Below the pieces are notes generated by a model, which saw only the letters and a list, made by a program, of their open reading frames with translations, had not been told where the DNA came from and did not search any database. Position numbers and translations under genes: made by a program. From JANWZL01 sp037445185 (GTDB taxonomy: Bacteria; Pseudomonadota; Gammaproteobacteria; Burkholderiales; Thiobacillaceae): a stretch of DNA of 32,023 bases. Below are positions 24,719 to 32,023 of the stretch, piece by piece. Each line of letters opens with the position of its first letter. Position 1 is the first letter of the stretch. The stretch spans positions 1 to 32,023 of the forward strand of contig JBBIKZ010000015.1 in assembly GCA_037445185.1 (NCBI GenBank). Direction: 5' to 3'.

Positions 24719-25048
24719 TCATGCGCCCTCCTTGCGCGCAGCCTTTTCCGCGATGCCCGAAACCCCCTCGCGCCGTGCCAGCTCGGCCAGCACCGCCTCG
24801 GGGCGCAGGCCCTGATGGGCGAGCAGGACCAGGGTGTGAAACCACAGATCGGCGGTTTCATGGATCACCTTGTCCGGCAGGCCGTCCTTGGCCGCCATCA
24901 GGGTCTCGGCCGCCTCCTCGGCCACCTTCTTCAGGATGGCGTCCAACCCCTTGGCGTGCAGCCCGGCCACGTAGGAGGTCTGGGGGTCGGCCGTCTTGCG
25001 CGCCTCGAGCGTGTCCGCGAGACGGCTCAGGATGTCCGCCGGGTTCAT
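24719..25048 (-). CDS. hisE: Phosphoribosyl-ATP pyrophosphatase
   Basis: The 109-residue protein catalyses step 2 of histidine synthesis, removing pyrophosphate from phosphoribosyl-ATP. The family pattern is clear: TSYVAGLHAKGLDAILKKVAEEAAETLMAAKD with the metal-binding EEAAE, and HETADLWFHTLVLL. Its ATG overlaps the hisI stop (ATGA at 25048-25045), so they are coupled. It is a separate protein here, not fused to HisI. Confidence 0.97.
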   Translation of the reverse strand: MNPADILSRLADTLEARKTADPQTSYVAGLHAKGLDAILKKVAEEAAETLMAAKDGLPDKVIHETADLWFHTLVLLAHQGLRPEAVLAELARREGVSGIAEKAARKEGA

Positions 25049-25434
25049 CGTCTGTAGATCTCGTGCGGGTCCTTGAGCACCGGTTCCACCGCCTTCCATT
25101 CGCCGTTGTCGAGCCGCTGGAAAAAACAGCTCCTGCGTCCGGTATGACAGGCGATGTCGCCGACCTGTTCGACCTTGAGCAGGATCACGTCCTCGTCACA
25201 GTCGAGGCGGATCTCCTTCACCCTTTGGATGTGGCCCGATTCCTCGCCCTTGTGCCACAGCTTGCGGCGCGAGCGCGACCAGTAGACCGCCTCGCCGCGC
25301 TCGGCCGTCTGCTTGAGGGCCTCGCGGTTCATCCAGGCCACCATGAGGATGTCGCCGCTCGCTGCATCCTGTGCGATGGCCGGCACCAGACCCTCGTCGT
25401 TCCAGTTCACCTTGCCCAACCAGGCCTCGCTCAT
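25045..25434 (-). CDS. hisI: Phosphoribosyl-AMP cyclohydrolase
   Basis: The 129-residue protein performs step 3 of histidine synthesis, opening the purine ring of phosphoribosyl-AMP. Motifs are VAWMNREALKQT, GEAVYWSRSRRKLWHKGEESGH, and the zinc-binding region DCDEDVILLKV, ACHTGRRSCF. The ATG at 25434 gives the normal N-terminus (MSEAWLGKVNWN). It lies 79 nt behind hisF. Confidence 0.97.
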   Translation of the reverse strand: MSEAWLGKVNWNDEGLVPAIAQDAASGDILMVAWMNREALKQTAERGEAVYWSRSRRKLWHKGEESGHIQRVKEIRLDCDEDVILLKVEQVGDIACHTGRRSCFFQRLDNGEWKAVEPVLKDPHEIYRR

Positions 25435-25513
25435 CGCCTGAGCACCCCCGATGCACGCGCGGGACCGCCCCGAACCTGTCCGAGTGCCCGGCGCTCGGCC
25501 GCTTGACGGTCGT

Positions 25514-26283
<770 letters not shown>

Positions 26284-26284
<1 letters not shown>

Positions 26285-27594
26285 CAGGCTTCCATGCGGT
26301 ATTCGGCCGAGCGGCCGTGCGCCTGCAGCCCTTCGCCGTAGGCCAGGGCGGCGGCGATCTCGCCCAGGGTGCGCGCACCGGCGGGCGAGACCTGGATGAG
26401 GCTCGTGCGCTTCTGGAAATCGTACACGCCCAGCGGCGAAGAGAAGCGGGCGGTGCGCGCGGTGGGCAGGACATGGTTGGGGCCGGCGCAGTAGTCGCCG
26501 AGGGCCTCGCAGGTGTTGCGCCCCATGAAGATGGCGCCGGCATGGCGGATGCGCGGCAGCAGGGTCTGCGGGTCCTCGACCGAGAGTTCCAGGTGTTCGG
26601 GGGCGATGCGGTTGGCGAGGTCGGCCGCCTCCTCGAGATCGCGGCAGCGGATGAGGCCGCCGCGATGGGCCAGCGACTGCGCGATCACGTCCTGCCGCGG
26701 CATGGTCGGCAGCAGACGCTGGATGCTCGCCTCCACCGCATCGAGGAAGGCGGCATCGGGCGAGACCAGGATGGACTGCGCCAGCTCGTCGTGCTCGGCC
26801 TGGGAGAAGAGATCCATGGCGATCCAGTCGGGCGGGGTGCGGCCGTCGCAGATGACCAGGATTTCCGAGGGGCCGGCGATCATGTCGATGCCGACGATAC
26901 CGAAGACGCGGCGCTTGGCCTCGGCCACGTAGGCATTGCCGGGGCCGACGATCTTGTCCACCTGGGGCACGGTCTCGGTGCCATAGGCCAGGGCCGCCAC
27001 CGCCTGCGCCCCGCCGATGGTGAACACACGGTCGACCCCGGCGACGGCCGCGGCGGCGAGGACCAGGTCGTTTTGCACGCCATCCGGTGTGGGCACCACC
27101 ATGATCAGTTCCTTGACCCCGGCCACCTTGGCGGGGATGGCGTTCATCAGCACGGAGGAGGGGTAGGCGGCCTTGCCACCCGGGACATAGAGGCCGACGC
27201 GGTCGAGCGGGGTCACCTGCTGACCGAGCAGGGTGCCGTCGGCCTCGGTATAAGTCCAGGACTGCGTGAGCTGGCGCTCGTGATAGCGGCGGATGCGCTC
27301 GGCGGCCTCGGCGAGCGCCCGCTCCAAGCGCAGGGGCAGGGACTGCTGCGCCCGCGCCAACCGCTCCGGCGGGAGTTCCAGTTCGGCCAGACTCGCGGCC
27401 TGCAGGCGGTCGAAACGGGCGGTGTGCTCCAACACGGCGGCATCCCCCCGGCTGCGCACCGCGGCCAGGATGTCCTGCACGGCCGACTGGACGGCGGTAT
27501 CGGTGGCTTCGGACAAGGCGAGCAGACGCTCGAGCTGCCGGTCGAAATCGCTCGCGGCCGTGTCGAGGCGGGTGATCGGGAGGTGGGCGCTCAT
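26284..27594 (-). CDS. hisD: Histidinol dehydrogenase
   Basis: The 436-residue zinc enzyme oxidises histidinol to histidine in two NAD-linked steps (the last two of the pathway). Family motifs are PLDRVGLYVPGGKAAYPSSVLMN, KIVGPGNAYVAEAKR, GPSEILVICD, FSQAEHDE and AGPNHVLPT. Length is normal for the family. It starts 27 nt after the hisG stop and overlaps hisF by one base. Confidence 0.98.
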
Positions 27595-27621
27595 GGCGGA
27601 TGCAGCGTTGCGAGTCGCAAA

Positions 27622-28281
27622 TTATATGCCGATCGGCGGATTTCGGCCCGCCGCCTGACGTAAGGCCTCGATGATGGGCTGGAGGCTGGCGTGCTTGAGC
27701 TTGAGCGCGGCCTGGTTGACCACCAAGCGGGAGCTGATCTGGGCGATCTCCTCGACGGCGACCAGGTTGTTGGCCTTCAGCGTGCCGCCGGTCGAGACCA
27801 GGTCGACGATGACGTCCGCCAATCCCACCAGGGGGGCGAGCTCCATGGAGCCGTAGAGCTTGATGAGGTCGACATGCACCCCCTTGGCGGCGAAGAACAG
27901 GCGGGCGGTCTTGAGATACTTGGTCGCCACCCGCAGCCTTGCCCCGCGACGCACCGCCGCCGCATAGTCAAAACCGACCGGGGTGGCGACCATCATGCGA
28001 CAGCGGGCGATGTTGAGATCCACCGGCTGATACAGCCCCTCGCCGCCGTGCTCCATGAGGACGTCCTTGCCGGCGACCCCGAGGTCGGCCGCCCCATGCT
28101 GGACGTAGGTGGGCACGTCGCTGGCGCGGACGATGATCACCCGCACGTCGGGACGGTTGGTGGCGATGATGAGCTTGCGCGAGGCCTCCGGGTCCTCCAG
28201 CGGCGTGATGCCCGCGGCCGCGAGCAGGGGCAGGGTCTCCTCGAAGATGCGGCCCTTGGACAGGGCGAGGGTGAGGCTCAT
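27622..28281 (-). CDS. hisG: ATP phosphoribosyltransferase, short form
   Basis: The 219-residue protein catalyses the first step of histidine synthesis. LTLALSKGRIFEETLPLL, VPTYVQHGAADLGVAGKDVL and DLVSTGGTLKANNL (PRPP-binding) mark it. It lacks the C-terminal regulatory domain of long HisG, so it is expected to need HisZ for activity and feedback inhibition; hisZ is not in the window. Its ATG overlaps the murA stop (ATGA at 28281-28278). Confidence 0.97.
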   Translation of the reverse strand: MSLTLALSKGRIFEETLPLLAAAGITPLEDPEASRKLIIATNRPDVRVIIVRASDVPTYVQHGAADLGVAGKDVLMEHGGEGLYQPVDLNIARCRMMVATPVGFDYAAAVRRGARLRVATKYLKTARLFFAAKGVHVDLIKLYGSMELAPLVGLADVIVDLVSTGGTLKANNLVAVEEIAQISSRLVVNQAALKLKHASLQPIIEALRQAAGRNPPIGI

Positions 28282-29543
28282 GATCTCTCCCGTCTGATCA
28301 CGGCGCCCAGGGCGGCGAGTTTGTCCTCCAGCCGCTCGTAGCCGCGATCCAGGTGGTAGATGCGGTCCACCGTGGTCTCGCCCTCCGCCACCAGGCCGGC
28401 GATCACCAGGCCGGCCGAGGCCCTCAGGTCGGTGGCCATGACCGTGGCGCCGGTGAGTCGCTCCACGCCGGTGACCACGGCGGTATTGCCGTCGATGCGG
28501 ATGTCCGCCCCCAGGCGGGCGAGCTCGACGGCATGCATGAAGCGGTTTTCGAAAATGGTCTCGCGGATCACCGCAGTGCCTGCCGCCACCGCGTTGATGG
28601 CCATGAACTGGGCCTGCATGTCGGTGGGGAAGCCGGGGTAGGGGGCGGTGCGGATGGAGACCGCCTTCAGACGCGGCGGCGCCTTGAGGCGGATCGCCTC
28701 GTGGCTGGGCGATTTCTCGCCTTCGATCTCGCAGCCGGCATCCATCAGCTTGTCCACCACGGCATCCAGGTAGGCGGTCGCGGTGCCGGTGAGCCTGACC
28801 TCGCCGCCGGTTGCCGCCGCGGCGCAGAGATAGGTGCCGGTCTCGATGCGGTCGGGCATGATGCGGTGGGTGGCGCCGGAGAGCCGCTCCACCCCCTGGA
28901 TGCGGATCACGTCGCTGCCGGCACCGCTCACGCGCGCGCCCATGGCGTTGAGACACTGGGCCAGATCCACCACCTCCGGTTCCCGCGCGGCGTTCTCGAT
29001 CACCGTCTCGCCCTCGGCCAGGCAGGCGGCCATCATCAGGTTTTCGGTGCCGGTGACGGTGACCATGTCGGTGAAGATGCGCGCGCCCTTGAGCCGGGTC
29101 GCGGTGGCGTTGATATAGCCGTGATCGACGCTCACCTCGGCCCCCATCGCGGCAAGGCCCTTGATGTGCTGATCCACCGGGCGGGCCCCGATGGCGCACC
29201 CCCCGGGCAGGGAGACACGCGCCTCGCCATGACGCGCCACAAGGGGGCCAAGCACCAGGATGGCCGCGCGCATGGTCTTGACCATCTCGTAGGGGGCGGT
29301 CGGGTTGTGCAGGGCGCTGGCGTCCAGACTGACCGTATCGCCTTCGCGCGCCACCTTCACCCCCATCTGTTCGAGCAACCGCAGCATGGTGCGGATGTCG
29401 TTGAGCGCCGGGACGTTGGTCAGGGTGAGCGGCTCGCGGGTGAGCAGCGCCGCGCAGAGGAGGGGCAGGGCCGCGTTCTTGGCGCCGGAGATGGCTAGCT
29501 CGCCCGTGAGGCGCCGGCCGCCGGCGATGACCAGTCTATCCAT
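28278..29543 (-). CDS. murA: UDP-N-acetylglucosamine 1-carboxyvinyltransferase
   Basis: The 421-residue enzyme adds enolpyruvate from PEP to UDP-GlcNAc, the first committed step of peptidoglycan synthesis. K22 and N23 (ISGAKNAALPLL), the fosfomycin-reactive C116 in LPGGCAIGARPVDQH, and YPGFPTDMQAQFMA are present. With a cysteine at 116 fosfomycin sensitivity is expected. It overlaps ibaG by 8 nt and hisG by 4 nt. Confidence 0.98.
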   Translation of the reverse strand: MDRLVIAGGRRLTGELAISGAKNAALPLLCAALLTREPLTLTNVPALNDIRTMLRLLEQMGVKVAREGDTVSLDASALHNPTAPYEMVKTMRAAILVLGPLVARHGEARVSLPGGCAIGARPVDQHIKGLAAMGAEVSVDHGYINATATRLKGARIFTDMVTVTGTENLMMAACLAEGETVIENAAREPEVVDLAQCLNAMGARVSGAGSDVIRIQGVERLSGATHRIMPDRIETGTYLCAAAATGGEVRLTGTATAYLDAVVDKLMDAGCEIEGEKSPSHEAIRLKAPPRLKAVSIRTAPYPGFPTDMQAQFMAINAVAAGTAVIRETIFENRFMHAVELARLGADIRIDGNTAVVTGVERLTGATVMATDLRASAGLVIAGLVAEGETTVDRIYHLDRGYERLEDKLAALGAVIRRERS

Positions 29544-29778
29544 TGCGCTGCGCCCATTCCTCCGGCGTCAGCGTCTGCATAAACAGGGCGTGGATGTCGG
29601 CCTTCATGCGCTCGCCCAGGGCCTGGTAGACCCGCTGGTGACGGGCCACCGGCAGTTTGCCGCGGAACTCGGCGCTGACGATGACGGCCTTGAAGTGATG
29701 GCCGTCGCCGGTGACTCGCAGGCGCTCGCAGGGCAGGCCGGCGCGAATCCAGGTCTCGATCTGTTCGGGGGTGACCAT
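29536..29778 (-). CDS. ibaG: BolA/IbaG family protein
   Basis: The 80-residue protein belongs to the BolA family: GDGHHFKAVIVSAEFRGKLPVARHQRVYQALGERM and IHALFMQTLTPEEW. BolA-type proteins pair with monothiol glutaredoxins to bind Fe-S clusters. The position in front of murA is conserved in beta- and gammaproteobacteria, which supports IbaG rather than BolA. It overlaps murA by 8 nt. Confidence 0.93.
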   Translation of the reverse strand: MVTPEQIETWIRAGLPCERLRVTGDGHHFKAVIVSAEFRGKLPVARHQRVYQALGERMKADIHALFMQTLTPEEWAQRNG

Positions 29779-29799
29779 GGTTGATGGCTCGCAGTCAGG

Positions 29800-30555
29800 T
29801 CAATGCCGCAGTTTATAGCCGCTTCTGAGCAGCAGCAAAGTCAAAGCCGCCACCAGCAGGGCACAGGGCAGCACCACCGCCAGCCCCAGCCAGGGGCTCA
29901 CGTCGGAGACGCCGAAGAAACCGTAGCGGAAGCCGTCGATCATGTAGAAGACCGGATTCCCGTGCGACACCGTCTGCCAGAAGGCCGGCAGGGTATGGAT
30001 GGAATAGAACACCCCGGAGAGGAAGGTGAGCGGCACGATGAGGAAGTTCTGTATGCCGGCCAGGTGATCGAACTTCTCCGCCCAGATGCCGGCGACGATG
30101 CCGATCGAGCCGAACACCACGCTGGCCGTCAGGGCGTAGGCGATGATCCAGGCCGGATGCGCCAGCGGCAGGTCGGTGAAGGCGAGCCCGACCAGCGCCA
30201 CGCCCAGGCCCACCACCAGGCCGCGCACCATGGACGCGAGCAGATAGGCGAGAAAGAATTCGACATAGGACAGGGGCGGCAGCAGCACGAAGACGATGTT
30301 GCCGGTGATCTTCGACTGGATCAGGCTGGAGGAGGCGTTGGCGAACGCATTCTGCAGCACCGACATCATGATCAGCCCGGGCATCAGGAAGGCGGTGTAG
30401 GACACGCCGGGGTAGACCTGGACGTGCGCTTCGAGCACGTGGGAGAAGATCAGCAGGTAGAGTAGCGCCGTGACGATGGGGGCCGCCACCGTCTGCAGCG
30501 CCACCTTCCAGAAGCGCAGCAGTTCCTTGTACAGCAGGGTGACGAAACCGGCCAT
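29800..30555 (-). CDS. ABC-2 type transporter permease
   Basis: The 251-residue inner-membrane protein has about six membrane helices and matches the ABC-2 permease family (YadH-like): LLYKELLRFWKV at the start, GLIMMSVLQNAFANASSSLI, LTFLSGVFYSIHTLPAFWQ. It forms an exporter with the ATPase upstream. The ATG at 30555 is chosen; a TTG at 30573 would overlap the ATPase stop. Substrate unknown; the neighbourhood with ibaG and murA suggests a cell-envelope role. Confidence 0.92.
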   Translation of the reverse strand: MAGFVTLLYKELLRFWKVALQTVAAPIVTALLYLLIFSHVLEAHVQVYPGVSYTAFLMPGLIMMSVLQNAFANASSSLIQSKITGNIVFVLLPPLSYVEFFLAYLLASMVRGLVVGLGVALVGLAFTDLPLAHPAWIIAYALTASVVFGSIGIVAGIWAEKFDHLAGIQNFLIVPLTFLSGVFYSIHTLPAFWQTVSHGNPVFYMIDGFRYGFFGVSDVSPWLGLAVVLPCALLVAALTLLLLRSGYKLRH

Positions 30556-30569
30556 GCCTGCCCGCCCGC

Positions 30570-31472
<903 letters not shown>

Positions 31473-31582
31473 GTCAGGGCGATGCTACAGCCTGCGCAAC
31501 GGGTCGGTGTGCGACCGACACACAGGCATCATGCGGCTGCGACGCATGCTGCAGAGGGGCGGCGCAGGCTCGCATCCTGTCT

Positions 31583-31653
31583 TTGACATCCTCCCCGGCC
31601 TGAAGGTCGGAGATCCCTACGGCGCTCATGGGCGGTATTGAGCCGCCCATGAG
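31583..31653 (-). mobile_element. Right end of an IS200/IS605-type element
   Basis: On the minus strand the sequence after tnpB contains AGGGATCTCC, GACCTTCAGGCCGGGGAGG and ends GATGTCAA at 31583, the layout of right ends in this group, with a TCAA-type cleavage tetranucleotide. CTCATGGGCGG (31625-31635) and CCGCCCATGAG (31643-31653) form an 11-bp hairpin that covers the tnpB stop codon. The transcript from this end is where TnpB guide RNAs (omega RNAs) are made. The left end is outside the window. Confidence 0.7.
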
Positions 31654-32023
31654 TCGCTTCGGTGGGTTCCTGCTGCTGGCGGCATTACCGCACCGCTCAC
31701 TTCACAGGCGATCCGGGCGTGTCCCGCCCTTAGAACATTGATCGCGCCGACCAGATCGGCGTTTTCCTCGAAGCCGCACTCGACGCACGCGAACCGCTCT
31801 TGCGTCTGGCGGTTGTCCGCCGAGCCGTGGCCGCAGCACGGGCAGGTGCGGCTGCTGTTCTGCGGCGGCACGGCAATAAGCCAGCCGCCTTTCCACGCCA
31901 GCTTGTAGTCCAGTTGGCGGCGGAACTCGTACCAGCCTTGATCGAGGATGGACTTGTTCAGGCCCGATTTGGCCCGAACGCTTCTTCCTGGCGCATCTGC
32001 CGCTCCCGCCGCCGACCTGGACA
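31626..32023 (-). CDS. tnpB: TnpB (OrfB) RNA-guided nuclease, C-terminal part, runs off the right edge
   Basis: The visible 132 residues contain SGLNKSILDQGWYEFRRQLDYK, WLIAVPPQNSSRTCPCCGH and CVECGFEENADLVGAINVLRAGHA. These are the end of the RuvC-like nuclease with a zinc ribbon (two CxxC pairs: CPCC and CVEC) and the last catalytic Asp in NADLVGAIN. TnpB is guided by RNA from the element's right end and cuts DNA at empty target sites. The N-terminus lies beyond 32023. It reads intact within the window. Confidence 0.93.
   Translation of the reverse strand, partial: SRSAAGAADAPGRSVRAKSGLNKSILDQGWYEFRRQLDYKLAWKGGWLIAVPPQNSSRTCPCCGHGSADNRQTQERFACVECGFEENADLVGAINVLRAGHARIACEVSGAVMPPAAGTHRSDSWAAQYRP

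Noticed and set aside
27622..29199. 525-codon minus frame covering hisG and part of murA
   Set aside because: Only the last 219 codons are hisG; the rest is a shifted reading of murA.

Overview
The window is a high-GC proteobacterial chromosome segment with 36 supported genes (two of them cut by the window edges). It most likely comes from a sulfur-oxidising chemolithotroph of the Betaproteobacteria (Hydrogenophilales or Nitrosomonadales type) or a closely similar gammaproteobacterium. The grounds are a soxB gene, two proteins of the DsrC/TusE family, a CNP1-family protein, and the order ABC-2 transporter - ibaG - murA - his genes - hinT - tatABC. No rRNA, tRNA or CRISPR array was found.

Layout. 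1-300: a probable transposase fragment running off the left edge. 387-4878 (+): an oxidative-stress-like operon of rubrerythrin, a GlpC/HdrD-like Fe-S protein and DUF3501, followed by a cyclopropane-fatty-acid synthase and a CNP1-family secreted protein; a strong sigma70 promoter with a 19-bp dyad lies in front of it. 5003-7783 (-): a cobalamin riboswitch, a BtuB-like receptor and a small membrane protein, probably a B12 uptake unit. 7816-10209: two convergent DsrC-family genes, a SUMF1-domain protein and moaC. 10250-13581 (+): a BepA-like metalloprotease and soxB. 13714-16522: dut and coaBC facing radC and a DUF3135 gene.

16568-20758 (-): four overlapping genes form a compact amide-bond operon: a C39-like cysteine peptidase, an RLAN-type RimK ATP-grasp ligase, a GCS2-type carboxylate-amine ligase and an N-formylglutamate-amidohydrolase-like enzyme. 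It sits between radC and rpmB-rpmG, which are neighbours in many proteobacteria, so it looks inserted. It is the best candidate for an undescribed pathway in the window.

20857-21388: rpmB-rpmG with promoter and terminator. 21445-21675: a 231-bp MITE-like element with 23-bp perfect terminal inverted repeats, directly in front of an Anbu (proteasome-related) peptidase gene whose 3' end looks frameshifted. 22469-31472 (-): one long colinear gene block, ABC-2 transporter (ATPase, permease), ibaG, murA, hisG, hisD, hisF, hisI, hisE, hinT, tatA, tatB, tatC. hisC, hisB, hisH and hisA, normally between hisD and hisF in this arrangement, are absent. 31583-32023 (-): the right end of an IS200/IS605-type element with the C-terminal part of TnpB.

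Functional links: TatABC would export the Tat-signal-bearing SoxB; SoxB and the DsrC-family proteins point to thiosulfate or sulfur metabolism; rubrerythrin and its partners suggest peroxide defence. All functions are inferred from protein motifs read by eye; no database search was run.
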